A stretch of DNA of 64,000 nt. It comes from Mycolicibacterium wolinskyi. GTDB taxonomy: Bacteria > Actinomycetota > Actinomycetes > Mycobacteriales > Mycobacteriaceae. Positions 33,767 to 42,718 of the stretch are shown here, in pieces (the stretch's first letter is position 1; every line of letters starts with the position of its first letter). The notes under the pieces are model-generated. The model was not told the DNA's origin. It did no database searches and worked only from the letters and a program-made list of their open reading frames with translations. The translations under genes and the position numbers were made by a program. The stretch lies in assembly GCF_002101965.1 (NCBI RefSeq), contig NZ_LQQA01000033.1, forward strand, positions 682,001 through 746,000, in the 5' to 3' direction.

Positions 33767-34887
33767 GTGAGGCTCCGATCTGCGTTCGTGTCGCGCCGAT
33801 AGTCGGCGGTGACGCGCGCGAGTTCCTCGGGACGGGACGTGCCGATGTGGTGCATCGCGCGGTTGGCCGCGACCACGTCGGCGGTCTCGGGCCTGCGGAT
33901 GTCCTCGTAGCGCCGCAGCCCCGTTTCGACGTCGCGGGCGAGCTCGTCGGCCAGCACCCGGGCGTCGACGATGGCCTGCGAACCGCCGTTCGCTCCAACG
34001 GGATACATCGGATGGGCGGCGTCGCCGAGCAACGTGACGCGTCCGGCGCCCCACCACGAGAGCGGGTCGCGGTCGACCATCGGGTACTCGAGCACCGTTT
34101 CGGTCCGCGCGATCACGTCGGCGACATCAAGCCAGCCGAGGTCCCAGCGGGCAAGGTGGGCCAGCACTTCCGACCGGTCGCCGGGCTGGTTCCACCGCGC
34201 GTCACCGGGCAGCGGTCCCGGTTCGGACTCGGGCAGCAGGACCACCCAGTTCGTCAGCCCGCCGCCGATGCGATAGACGACGAGTTCGGCCGCATCGTCT
34301 TTCACGATGGCCATGGTCCGGCCGTCGAGGAACGGCTCGCCGGGCGCGGCGCCGCGGAACATCCGCACACCCGACCACTGCAGCGGATCGGCGCCGGGAT
34401 GCAGTTGTGCGCGCACCGCCGAGTGGATGCCGTCGGCGCCGACCAGCGCCGCGGCATCGAAGTCGCCCGCCGAGGTCCGAACTGTGACGTGCGCGCCGTC
34501 GTCGTCGAACCCGATCAGTTGTGTGCCGGTGCGGACGCGGTCCGGCCCGAGTGCCGAAAGCAACAGCATCTGCAGTTCGCCCCGGTGGACCGAGTACTGC
34601 GGATGGCCGTAGCCACCGTCGATGCCGCGCGGTTCACGAAACAGCAAGGTGCCGGTGGCGTCGTAGTAGCTGATCGCCGCCGGGGCCACGGCGATGTCCG
34701 CCAACGCGTCGCCGAGCCCGAGTTCGCACAGCTCGCGCACCGCATGGGGTAGCAGGTTGATGCCGACCCCGAGCGGCCGCACGTCGCGGGCGCGTTCGAT
34801 GACGGTCGCCGGGATGCCGCGGGCCCGCAGGGCAAGGGCAGTGGTCAGCCCGCCGATACCGGCGCCTGCGATGAGTATTTCGGTCAT
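33763..34887 (-). CDS. FAD-dependent aromatic-type monooxygenase
   Basis: A 374-residue group A flavoprotein hydroxylase (salicylate hydroxylase-like). The dinucleotide-binding 'IAGAGIGGLTTALALRARGI' opens the protein, 'LVGADGIHSAVRAQL' is the DG motif (about 155), and 'VTLLGDAAHPMYPVGANGGSQAI' the GD motif (about 280). It is the first gene of a three-gene cluster with a hydrolase and an MDR reductase and is transcribed away from a LysR gene. Substrate unknown; a phenolic or quinone compound is the usual guess. Confidence 0.87.
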   Translation of the reverse strand: MTEILIAGAGIGGLTTALALRARGIPATVIERARDVRPLGVGINLLPHAVRELCELGLGDALADIAVAPAAISYYDATGTLLFREPRGIDGGYGHPQYSVHRGELQMLLLSALGPDRVRTGTQLIGFDDDGAHVTVRTSAGDFDAAALVGADGIHSAVRAQLHPGADPLQWSGVRMFRGAAPGEPFLDGRTMAIVKDDAAELVVYRIGGGLTNWVVLLPESEPGPLPGDARWNQPGDRSEVLAHLARWDLGWLDVADVIARTETVLEYPMVDRDPLSWWGAGRVTLLGDAAHPMYPVGANGGSQAIVDARVLADELARDVETGLRRYEDIRRPETADVVAANRAMHHIGTSRPEELARVTADYRRDTNADRSLT

Positions 34888-34914
34888 GACCCCAGCGTCG
34901 GCCGCCGGCAGTTA

Positions 34915-34944
34915 TAAGTCCAATACCACTTAAGTTGCGTAACT
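34915..34944. promoter_or_regulatory. AT-rich dyads in LysR/monooxygenase intergenic region
   Basis: TAAGT (34915-34919) and ACTTA (34928-34932) form a dyad with an 8-base gap, and AGTT/AACT (34933-34944) a second with a 4-base gap. They lie in the 70-base divergent spacer, a normal place for LysR-type sites, and stand out by low GC. Inferred operator of the neighbouring regulator. Confidence 0.5.
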
Positions 34945-34957
34945 ATAATCATTGCTT

Positions 34958-35848
34958 ATGGAATTGCGACAGCTCGAGTACTTCGTCGCGGTGGTCGAAG
35001 AAGCGAACTTCACGCGCGCCGCGCAACGTGTGCGGGTGGCGCAACCCGCGGTCAGCGCGCAGATCCAGCGGCTGGAACGTGAGCTCGGTCAGGAGTTGCT
35101 CGACCGGTCCCGCCGGGCCGTCCGGCTGACGGCGGCCGGGGCGGCGGTGCTGCCGTATGCCAGGGCGGCGTTGGCGGCCGTCGCGGGCGCCCGCACCGCG
35201 GTCGACGAGCTCGCCGACCTTGTGCGCGGCAGTGTCGCCATCGCGACGGTGACGGCCCACGACGTCGACATACCTTCGCTGTTGGCGCAGTTCCACACCG
35301 CCCACCCGGCCGTCGAGATCACGCTCGGCGCGGACAATTCCGATGTGCTGCTGGAGCGGCTCCGCACCGGACGGCTGGATCTGGCGATCGTGTCGATCGG
35401 TCCGGACGAACAACTCGATGACATCGCGACCGAGGTGGTCACCGACGAGGCGATCGAAGCCGCGGTCGGTGCCGGCGACGACCTCGCGGCACACGATGTC
35501 GTCTCGTTGACCGCCCTGCGGGAGTGGCCGCTGATCTCACTGCCGCCGGGCACGGGCATTCGCAGGCAGCTCGACGCCGCGTGCGCAGCCGCGGGCTTCA
35601 CCCCGCGGATCGCGTTCGAGGCCAGCACGCCGCCGGCACTCGCGGATCTGGCCGAGCGCGGATTGGGCGTGGCGATCCTGCCGAGTTCGGTGTCCCGCTC
35701 CCGGCCCGGACTGCATGCGCTGACGATCGAACCGCCGATGCGCGGACGGCTGGTGCTGGCGTGGCGGTCGCGCGGGCCGATGAGTCCGGCTGCCCGCGAG
35801 TTGGTGAAGATGGCGCGGCGGTTACTGGCTGTCGGAGCGCCTGCATAG
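34958..35848 (+). CDS. LysR-family transcriptional regulator
   Basis: A 296-residue LysR regulator. The winged helix-turn-helix occupies residues 1-60 (MELRQLEYFVAVVEEANFTR, then 'RVAQPAVSAQIQRLERELG'); the rest is a periplasmic-binding-like sensor. It is divergent from the FAD monooxygenase cluster, which it presumably controls in response to an aromatic ligand. The ATG at 34958 gives the standard N-terminus. Its stop codon lies inside the probable -10 box of polA, 5 bases before the annotated polA ATG. Confidence 0.9.
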   Translation: MELRQLEYFVAVVEEANFTRAAQRVRVAQPAVSAQIQRLERELGQELLDRSRRAVRLTAAGAAVLPYARAALAAVAGARTAVDELADLVRGSVAIATVTAHDVDIPSLLAQFHTAHPAVEITLGADNSDVLLERLRTGRLDLAIVSIGPDEQLDDIATEVVTDEAIEAAVGAGDDLAAHDVVSLTALREWPLISLPPGTGIRRQLDAACAAAGFTPRIAFEASTPPALADLAERGLGVAILPSSVSRSRPGLHALTIEPPMRGRLVLAWRSRGPMSPAARELVKMARRLLAVGAPA

Positions 35849-35851
35849 AGT
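35829..35851 (+). promoter_or_regulatory. RecA-independent (PafBC-type) promoter of polA
   Basis: CTGTCGGAG, 8 bases, then TAGAGT: this fits the damage-promoter consensus TTGTCRGTG-N8-TANNNT with two mismatches in the upstream box. The -10 box (35846-35851) contains the LysR stop codon. Transcription would start near 35858. Confidence 0.55.
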
Positions 35852-35852
35852 T

Positions 35853-38573
35853 ATGGCCGTGAGCCCAACCGCGACTGCCAAGACCGAAACAGCGACCGAC
35901 AAGCCCACACTGATGCTGCTGGACGGCAATTCGCTGGCGTTCCGGGCGTTCTACGCGTTACCTGCGGAGAATTTCAAGACGCAGGGCGGTTTGACCACCA
36001 ACGCGGTGTACGGGTTCACGGCCATGCTGATCAACCTGCTGCGCGACGAGCAGCCCACCCACGTCGCGGCGGCTTTCGACGTATCGCGGCAGACGTTCCG
36101 CAAGGAGAAGTACCCCGAGTACAAAGAGGGCCGCTCGGCGACGCCCGACGAGTTCCGCGGCCAGATCGACATCACCAAGGAAGTGCTCGGCGCGCTGGGC
36201 ATCACCGTGCTCGCCGAGCCGGGGTTCGAGGCCGACGACATCATCGCCACGCTGGCCACCCAGGCCGAGGAGGGCGGCTACCGCGTGCTGGTGGTCACCG
36301 GCGACCGGGACTCGCTGCAGTTGGTGAGCGACGACGTCACCGTGCTCTACCCGCGCAAGGGTGTCAGTGAGCTGACGCGGTTCACGCCCGACGCGGTGCT
36401 CCAGAAGTACGGCCTGACCCCGGCGCAGTATCCCGATTTCGCGGCGCTGCGCGGCGACCCGAGCGACAACCTGCCCGGCATCCCGGGCGTGGGGGAGAAG
36501 ACCGCCACCAAGTGGATCGTCGAGTACGGGTCGTTGCAGGCGCTGGTCGACAACGTCGACAAGGTCAAGGGCAAGGTCGGCGACGCGCTGCGGGCCAACC
36601 TGTCCAGCGTGGTGCTCAACCGTGAGCTGACCGATCTGGTCCGGGATGTGCCGCTCGCGCAGACCCCCGACACCCTGCGGGTTCAGCCGTGGAACCGCGA
36701 TCAGATTCACCGGCTGTTCGACGACCTGGAGTTCCGGGTGCTGCGCGACCGCCTGTTCGAGACGCTGGTCGCGGTCGAGCCCGAAGTCGAGCACGGATTC
36801 GACGTGCGCGGCCGCGCGCTGGAGCCCGGTGAACTGGCCGCGTGGCTGTCCGATCACAGCCTGGGTAACCGCTTCGGACTCGCGGTCGTGGGCACGCACC
36901 TGGCCTACGACGCCGACGCCACCGCGTTGGCGATCGTGTCGGCCGACGGCGACGGCCGCTACATCGACACCGCCACGCTGACACCCGAGGACGAGGCCGC
37001 GCTGGCGTCCTGGCTTGCCGATCCCGGCCCGCCGAAGGCGCTGCACGAGGCCAAGCTCGCGATGCACGATCTCGCCGGGCGCGGCTGGACGCTGCGTGGC
37101 GTCACGTCCGATACCGCGCTTGCCGCGTATCTGGTGCGGCCCGGTCAGCGCAGCTTTGCCCTCGACGATCTGTCGGTGCGCTATCTGCGCCGGGAACTTC
37201 GCGCGGAAACGCCGGAGCAACAACAGCTTTCGCTGCTCGACGACTCCGATGGGGTGGACGAGCAGGCGGTGCAGACCGTGATCCTGCGGGCCAGTGCGGT
37301 GCTCGATCTTGCCAACGCCCTCGACGAGGAACTCGCCCGTATCGACTCGTCGTCGCTGCTGGGCCGCATGGAGCTGCCCGTCCAGCAGGTCCTGGCCGAG
37401 ATGGAGCACGCGGGCATCGCAGTCGACCTCGACCACCTGCAGGAACTGCAGGGCGAATTCGCCGACCAGATCCGCGACGCCGCCGAAGCCGCCTACGGCG
37501 TGATCGGCAAGCAGATCAACCTCGGCTCACCCAAACAGTTGCAGGTCGTGTTGTTCGACGAGCTGGAGATGCCCAAGACCAAGCGCACCAAGACCGGCTA
37601 CACCACCGACGCCGATGCGCTGCAGTCACTGTTCGACAAGACCGGGCATCCGTTCCTGCAGCATCTGCTCGCCCACCGCGACGCCACGCGCCTCAAGGTC
37701 ACCGTCGACGGCCTGCTGAACTCGGTCGCCTCGGACGGTCGGATCCACACGACGTTCAACCAGACGATCGCGGCGACGGGGCGGCTGTCGTCCACCGAGC
37801 CGAACCTGCAGAACATCCCGATCCGCACCGAGGCCGGTCGCCGGATCCGCGACGGTTTCGTCGTGGGCGAGGGCTACGCCGAGCTCATGACCGCCGACTA
37901 CAGCCAGATCGAGATGCGGATCATGGCCCACCTGTCGCGCGACGAAGGCCTCATCGAAGCTTTCAACACCGGTGAGGACCTGCACTCGTTCGTGGCGTCG
38001 CGGGCGTTCTCGGTGCCCATCGACGAGGTCACGCCGGAACTGCGGCGCCGCGTCAAGGCGATGTCCTACGGCCTGGCCTACGGTCTGTCGGCCTATGGCC
38101 TGGCCTCTCAGCTCAAGATCTCCACCGAAGAGGCCAAGGTGCAGATGGAGCAGTACTTCGACCGGTTCGGCGGGGTGCGGGACTACCTGCGCGACGTGGT
38201 CGATCAGGCCCGCAAGGACGGTTACACCTCGACCGTGCTCGGTCGCCGCCGCTACCTGCCCGAGCTCGACAGCAGCAACCGCCAGGTGCGCGAGGCCGCC
38301 GAGCGCGCCGCGCTGAACGCGCCGATCCAGGGCAGCGCGGCCGACATCATCAAGGTGGCGATGATCAACGTCGACAAGGCGATCAAGGACGCGGGCCTGC
38401 GGTCACGCATGCTGCTGCAGGTGCACGACGAGCTGTTGTTCGAGGTCGCCGAGGGTGAGCGCGACACCTTGGACAAACTGGTCCGTGAGCACATGGGTGC
38501 GGCCTATCCGCTGGATGTGCCGTTGGAGGTGTCGGTGGGGTATGGCCGCAGCTGGGACGCCGCCGCGCACTAG
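35853..38573 (+). CDS. polA: DNA polymerase I
   Basis: A 906-residue family A polymerase for gap filling in replication and repair. Residues 1-300 form the 5' nuclease ('LLDGNSLAFRAFYALP', 'GFEADDIIATLA'); 320-510 is the degenerate 3'-5' exonuclease fold lacking the acidic catalytic residues, as in other mycobacteria; 520-906 the polymerase with motif A 'DYSQIEMRIMAHLS' (about 682), O-helix 'RRRVKAMSYGLAYGLS' and motif C 'LLQVHDELLF' (about 853). ATG 35853 is the conventional start; a PafBC-type promoter predicts a leaderless start at GTG 35859, two codons later. Confidence 0.96.
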   Translation: MAVSPTATAKTETATDKPTLMLLDGNSLAFRAFYALPAENFKTQGGLTTNAVYGFTAMLINLLRDEQPTHVAAAFDVSRQTFRKEKYPEYKEGRSATPDEFRGQIDITKEVLGALGITVLAEPGFEADDIIATLATQAEEGGYRVLVVTGDRDSLQLVSDDVTVLYPRKGVSELTRFTPDAVLQKYGLTPAQYPDFAALRGDPSDNLPGIPGVGEKTATKWIVEYGSLQALVDNVDKVKGKVGDALRANLSSVVLNRELTDLVRDVPLAQTPDTLRVQPWNRDQIHRLFDDLEFRVLRDRLFETLVAVEPEVEHGFDVRGRALEPGELAAWLSDHSLGNRFGLAVVGTHLAYDADATALAIVSADGDGRYIDTATLTPEDEAALASWLADPGPPKALHEAKLAMHDLAGRGWTLRGVTSDTALAAYLVRPGQRSFALDDLSVRYLRRELRAETPEQQQLSLLDDSDGVDEQAVQTVILRASAVLDLANALDEELARIDSSSLLGRMELPVQQVLAEMEHAGIAVDLDHLQELQGEFADQIRDAAEAAYGVIGKQINLGSPKQLQVVLFDELEMPKTKRTKTGYTTDADALQSLFDKTGHPFLQHLLAHRDATRLKVTVDGLLNSVASDGRIHTTFNQTIAATGRLSSTEPNLQNIPIRTEAGRRIRDGFVVGEGYAELMTADYSQIEMRIMAHLSRDEGLIEAFNTGEDLHSFVASRAFSVPIDEVTPELRRRVKAMSYGLAYGLSAYGLASQLKISTEEAKVQMEQYFDRFGGVRDYLRDVVDQARKDGYTSTVLGRRRYLPELDSSNRQVREAAERAALNAPIQGSAADIIKVAMINVDKAIKDAGLRSRMLLQVHDELLFEVAEGERDTLDKLVREHMGAAYPLDVPLEVSVGYGRSWDAAAH

Positions 38574-38615
38574 CGGCGCATCGGCCGCCGCCGCACACTA
38601 GCGGCGCATCGGCCG
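38568..38615. repeat. Short direct repeat after polA
   Basis: CACTAGCGGCGCATCGGCCG occurs at 38568-38587, including the polA stop, and again at 38596-38615, 28 bases later; a third weaker unit follows. It looks like a small tandem duplication in the gap to the convergent protease gene. Confidence 0.6.
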
Positions 38616-38633
38616 GGGCCGCGCACTGGCGCG

Positions 38634-39812
38634 TCAGCGCGGCGCGCGGTAGTTGGCGAGCCATCCGAGGATCGGCGCGTGCGACCGTGCGGCCGCGACG
38701 GCGTGGACTTCCTCGTTCTGCAGCGCGTACACCCGGGCATCGCCGAAGCCGCGGTCGATGCGGTCCCGCACGAACGCCAGCTCGACGACGGCGGCGGCGA
38801 ATCTCGCGACCGCCTTGCCCGCGGGCCGCCCGCCTGCCCGGGTCGCCTGATCGATCGCGGCGCGCCGGGCCCGCAGCGATCCGAGCCAGGTGGCCTCGTT
38901 GGGAGTGATCAGGCCGGCGGACACCATGCCGGGCAGTTTGGTGGCGACGATGCGTTGTTCGCGACGGCGGCTCCAGATGGCCAGACCGATCACGAGCGCG
39001 AAGATCGGCACCATCCACACCACGTACACGACGAAGTAGGTCTCGATGCCCACCAGCGAGGAGCCGTTCCACAACCCGTGGATGAAGGCCGCCGCGAGGT
39101 AGCCGAGCAGGATGCAACCGGCTTTGGCGACGAAACCGCGTCGGTGCAGTGCGAAGTACACGCCGATCGCGATCATCGTCGTGAACAGCGAGTGCGCGAA
39201 CGGCGCCATGATGAGCCGCATCGCCGCGGTGACCAGCGATCCGGCCACCGAGTCGGCGCTGGCGATGTACATGATGTCTTCGAGCCAGGCGAAACCGATG
39301 CCGACCATGCCGGCATAGACCAGACAATCGGTCAGCGAGTTGAGTTCGTTGCGGCGCCGCCCGGTCATCATGATCAGCAGAAACAGCCCTTTGGCGGCCT
39401 CCTCGATCAGCGGCGCCCGGATCGCGGTGGAGGCGAACCCGTCCGGCAGGGCCGGGTTCGGGGGAAACAGCGCGTCGCCGAGCAGGCTCAGCACGACCGA
39501 CAGCACGACCGCGATCGATGCGCCCCAGCCGAAGGCCAGCAGCAGGAGCCGGGGCGGTTCCGGCTCGAAGCGGTCCAGCCACAGGTAGGCGAACACGACG
39601 CCGGTCATGGCGATGCTCGACAGGACGAAGCCGATGATCGCGCCGACCGGGTTGAGCGCTGTGAACAGCAGGATCAAGCCGCCGGTGATGACACCGAGGA
39701 CGATGATCACGGCCAGCGGGGCGCCGACCTTGCGGACCGGACGGGGCAGCGGTGCGGCCACCGGGAACCACGGTGGTGGGGCCGGGTGTTGCATCGGGGA
39801 GTACGCCACCAT
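38634..39812 (-). CDS. PrsW-type intramembrane metalloprotease
   Basis: A 392-residue membrane protein of the PrsW family. The glutamate motif EEAAKG lies in 'RAPLIEEAAKGLFLL', and conserved His residues are in 'MAPFAHSLFTT' and 'FIHGLWNGSS'; together these mark an active protease. About eight membrane helices are followed by a C-terminal soluble part of roughly 90 residues. PrsW of Bacillus cleaves an anti-sigma factor; the mycobacterial target is unknown. Start ATG 39812 is used; ATG 39793 is also possible. It is divergent from rpsA. Confidence 0.84.
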   Translation of the reverse strand: MVAYSPMQHPAPPPWFPVAAPLPRPVRKVGAPLAVIIVLGVITGGLILLFTALNPVGAIIGFVLSSIAMTGVVFAYLWLDRFEPEPPRLLLLAFGWGASIAVVLSVVLSLLGDALFPPNPALPDGFASTAIRAPLIEEAAKGLFLLIMMTGRRRNELNSLTDCLVYAGMVGIGFAWLEDIMYIASADSVAGSLVTAAMRLIMAPFAHSLFTTMIAIGVYFALHRRGFVAKAGCILLGYLAAAFIHGLWNGSSLVGIETYFVVYVVWMVPIFALVIGLAIWSRRREQRIVATKLPGMVSAGLITPNEATWLGSLRARRAAIDQATRAGGRPAGKAVARFAAAVVELAFVRDRIDRGFGDARVYALQNEEVHAVAAARSHAPILGWLANYRAPR

Positions 39813-39848
39813 CGAAGGGTAGCGGCGGTGCCCTATCGGGCAGGCGGT

Positions 39849-39878
39849 TTGTCCTGCGTGTACCGGGTCGAGTACCCT
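39849..39878 (+). promoter_or_regulatory. Probable rpsA promoter
   Basis: TTGTCC and TACCCT with an 18-base spacer match the mycobacterial housekeeping pattern. Transcription would begin about 115 bases before the rpsA start, giving a long leader in which S1 autoregulation could act. Seen by eye only. Confidence 0.4.
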
Positions 39879-40001
39879 CGGTACGTACCTGTGTGCACAG
39901 CTCGTCGGCGCCGCAGGCGACACCAGCACAACCCGGCGTCCGCGCCGGAGCAACACAAAATTCTGTCCCTACGATCAAACCTGTCCGGAGCAACCCACCA
40001 C

Positions 40002-41444
40002 ATGCCAAGTCCCTCCGTCACCTCGCCGCAAGTAGCCGTCAACGACATCGGCTCGGCTGAGGACTTTCTCGCCGCCATCGACAAAACCATCAAATACTTC
40101 AACGATGGCGACATCGTCGAGGGAACCATCGTCAAGGTTGACCGTGACGAGGTCCTCCTCGACATCGGTTACAAGACCGAAGGTGTCATTCCTTCGCGCG
40201 AACTCTCCATCAAGCACGACGTCGACCCCAACGAGGTCGTTTCCGTGGGCGATGAGGTCGAGGCCCTCGTTCTCACCAAGGAGGACAAGGAAGGCCGCCT
40301 GATCCTGTCCAAGAAGCGCGCACAGTACGAGCGCGCCTGGGGCACCATCGAGGAGCTCAAGGAAAAGGACGAGGCCGTCAAGGGCACCGTCATCGAGGTC
40401 GTCAAGGGCGGCCTGATCCTCGACATCGGCCTGCGCGGCTTCCTGCCCGCGTCACTGGTCGAGATGCGTCGTGTCCGCGATCTGCAGCCGTACATCGGCA
40501 AGGAGATCGAGGCCAAGATCATCGAGCTCGACAAGAACCGCAACAACGTGGTGCTGAGCCGCCGCGCCTGGCTGGAGCAGACGCAGTCCGAGGTGCGCAG
40601 CGAGTTCCTCAACCAGCTGCAGAAGGGCGCCATCCGCAAGGGTGTCGTGTCCTCGATCGTCAACTTCGGCGCGTTCGTCGATCTCGGCGGTGTCGACGGT
40701 CTGGTCCACGTCTCCGAGCTGTCCTGGAAGCACATCGACCACCCGTCCGAGGTTGTCCAGGTGGGCGACGAGGTCACCGTCGAGGTCCTCGACGTCGACA
40801 TGGACCGCGAGCGGGTTTCGCTGTCGCTCAAGGCGACTCAGGAAGACCCGTGGCGCCACTTCGCCCGCACCCACGCGATCGGCCAGATCGTACCGGGCAA
40901 GGTCACCAAGCTGGTGCCGTTCGGTGCGTTCGTCCGCGTCGAAGAGGGCATCGAGGGCCTGGTGCACATCTCGGAGCTGTCCGAGCGCCACGTCGAGGTT
41001 CCCGACCAGGTGGTCCAGGTCGGCGACGACGCGATGGTCAAGGTCATCGACATCGACCTGGAGCGTCGCCGGATCTCGCTGAGCCTCAAGCAGGCCAACG
41101 AGGACTACACCGACGAGTTCGACCCGTCGAAGTACGGCATGGCCGACAGCTACGACGAGCAGGGCAACTACATCTTCCCCGAGGGCTTCGATCCCGAGAC
41201 CAACGAATGGCTCGAAGGCTTCGACAAGCAGCGGGAAGAGTGGGAGAGCCGCTACGCCGAGGCCGAGCGCCGGCACAAGATGCACACCGCGCAGATGGAG
41301 AAGTTCGCCGCTGCCGAGGCAGAGGCCGCCAACGCTCCGGTTTCCAACGGGTCTTCGCGGTCGGAGGAGTCCACCGGTGGTGGCACGCTGGCCAGCGACG
41401 CGCAGCTCGCCGCTCTGCGGGAGAAGCTCGCAGGCAGCGCCTAG
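40002..41444 (+). CDS. rpsA: 30S ribosomal protein S1
   Basis: A 480-residue ribosomal S1 with four S1 RNA-binding domains at about residues 37-107, 125-190, 210-280 and 295-365, each with the pattern 'G.V..I..FGAFVDLGGVDGLVHVSELSW'. It helps mRNA binding to the ribosome and also interacts with tmRNA in mycobacteria. The C-terminus has an acidic helical tail ('WESRYAEAERRHKMHTAQMEKFAAAEAEA'-like, about 410-445) and a variable end. ATG 40002 (MPSPSVTSPQVAVND) is the usual start. Codon use is strongly biased, as for a highly expressed gene. Confidence 0.97.
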   Translation: MPSPSVTSPQVAVNDIGSAEDFLAAIDKTIKYFNDGDIVEGTIVKVDRDEVLLDIGYKTEGVIPSRELSIKHDVDPNEVVSVGDEVEALVLTKEDKEGRLILSKKRAQYERAWGTIEELKEKDEAVKGTVIEVVKGGLILDIGLRGFLPASLVEMRRVRDLQPYIGKEIEAKIIELDKNRNNVVLSRRAWLEQTQSEVRSEFLNQLQKGAIRKGVVSSIVNFGAFVDLGGVDGLVHVSELSWKHIDHPSEVVQVGDEVTVEVLDVDMDRERVSLSLKATQEDPWRHFARTHAIGQIVPGKVTKLVPFGAFVRVEEGIEGLVHISELSERHVEVPDQVVQVGDDAMVKVIDIDLERRRISLSLKQANEDYTDEFDPSKYGMADSYDEQGNYIFPEGFDPETNEWLEGFDKQREEWESRYAEAERRHKMHTAQMEKFAAAEAEAANAPVSNGSSRSEESTGGGTLASDAQLAALREKLAGSA

Positions 41445-41457
41445 TCAGAGATCGAAC

Positions 41458-41487
41458 CGAACGCCCCGGCAAGTGCCGGGGCGTTCG
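41458..41487 (+). terminator. rpsA terminator
   Basis: CGAACGCCCCGGCA and its complement form a 14-bp perfect stem with a 2-base centre, 13 bases after the rpsA stop. The following T-run is weak (GTTT), which is common in mycobacteria. Confidence 0.8.
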
Positions 41488-41500
41488 GCGTTTCGCCCGC

Positions 41501-41557
41501 CGAACGTGAACTCGATGGCGAGAAATCGCCAAAACCTCGCCATTTCCTTCACATTCG
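41501..41557. repeat. Dispersed intergenic hairpin repeat, family II, copy 2
   Basis: Outer arms CGAACGTGAA/TTCACATTCG (one G-T pair) enclose ATGGCGAG/CTCGCCAT. The outer arms are shared with 30224-30286. It lies between the rpsA terminator and coaE. Confidence 0.55.
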
Positions 41558-41590
41558 CGTAAAGGGCTGGCGTCCTGAGAGACTGATGCG

Positions 41591-42718
41591 GTGCTTCGTA
41601 TTGGATTAACCGGCGGTATCGGCGCCGGGAAGTCAACAGTGTCGGCCACATTCAGTGAGTGCGGCGGGATCGTCGTCGACGGCGACGTGATCGCCCGGGA
41701 GGTCGTCGAACCCGGCACCGAGGGCCTGGGGCGGCTCGTCGAGGCGTTCGGTGCGGAGATCCTGCTGGCGGACGGCGCGCTGAACCGGCCCGCGCTCGCG
41801 GCGGTGGCGTTCAGTGACGACGAGAAACGGGCGGTGCTCAACGGCATCGTGCACCCGTTGGTCGGCCGGCGCCGCACCGAGTTGATCGAGGCGGCTCCCG
41901 ACGACGCCGTCATCGTCGAGGACATCCCGCTGCTCGTCGAATCGCAGATGGCACCCCTGTTCCCGTTGGTCGTCGTCGTGCACGCCGACGTCGAAACCCG
42001 GGTGAGCCGCCTCGTCGAGCATCGCGGCATGCCCGAGGCGGATGCCAGGGCACGGATCGCCGCTCAGGCGACCGACGAGCAGCGGCGCGCCGTTGCCGAT
42101 GTGTGGCTGGACAACTCGGGCAGCCAGGCCGATCTCGTGGAACGAGCAAAACAGCTGTGGTTCAACCGCATCCTGCCGTTCGCGCGCAACATCCAGGCGG
42201 GTGAACCCGTCGCGGCGCCGCTGCAGCCGGTCTCCTTCGATGCGGGCTGGGCCGGTGAGGCGCGCCGCATCGTCGCGCGGCTGCAGACGGCGTGTGGTCA
42301 CCGCGTTGTGCGGGTCGACCATGTCGGGTTGACGGCGGTCCCTGGGCTGGACGCGCCCGATGTCATCGACGTCCAGGTGACCGTGGAGTCCCTCGACGTC
42401 GCCGATGAGCTGTCCGGTGCCCTGCGGGCCGTCGGCTATCTCCCGCTCGCCGACGGCATCGACGCGGTCGAGTCGGATGCCCGCAGCACGGTCGCGGCGT
42501 TCGACCATTCCGACGATGCTGCGCTGTGGCGCAGCCGCCTGCACGCCTCGGCAGACCCCGGCAGGCCCACGAACGTCCACCTGCGGGTGGCGGGTTGGCC
42601 CAATCAGCAGTACGCGCTGCTGTTCACCGATTGGTTGCGGGCCAACCCGGGTGCCGACCTCGACAACGCCTACCGGCGGGCCTGGGAGTGGGCGGACGAG
42701 ACGGGCTGGCGGCCCTAG
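41591..42718 (+). CDS. coaE: Dephospho-CoA kinase with C-terminal GrpB/UPF0157 domain
   Basis: CoaE carries out the last step of coenzyme A synthesis. Of 375 residues, about 1-200 are the kinase: P-loop 'TGGIGAGKST' (7-16), 'VVDGDVIAREVV' and 'EDIPLLVESQM'. Residues about 225-375 are a GrpB-like domain with 'VDHVGLTAVPGLDAPDVIDVQV', related to the nucleotidyltransferase fold; the fusion is normal in mycobacteria and its role is unsettled. Start GTG 41591 sits 32 bases after a hairpin repeat. The stop overlaps the convergent monooxygenase by 4 bases. Confidence 0.94.
   Translation: MLRIGLTGGIGAGKSTVSATFSECGGIVVDGDVIAREVVEPGTEGLGRLVEAFGAEILLADGALNRPALAAVAFSDDEKRAVLNGIVHPLVGRRRTELIEAAPDDAVIVEDIPLLVESQMAPLFPLVVVVHADVETRVSRLVEHRGMPEADARARIAAQATDEQRRAVADVWLDNSGSQADLVERAKQLWFNRILPFARNIQAGEPVAAPLQPVSFDAGWAGEARRIVARLQTACGHRVVRVDHVGLTAVPGLDAPDVIDVQVTVESLDVADELSGALRAVGYLPLADGIDAVESDARSTVAAFDHSDDAALWRSRLHASADPGRPTNVHLRVAGWPNQQYALLFTDWLRANPGADLDNAYRRAWEWADETGWRP

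Noticed and set aside
38634..39956. N-terminal extension of the PrsW protein to the start of the open frame
   Set aside because: The extra 48 residues run through the rpsA promoter region and show no family similarity; ATG 39812 or 39793 is better.
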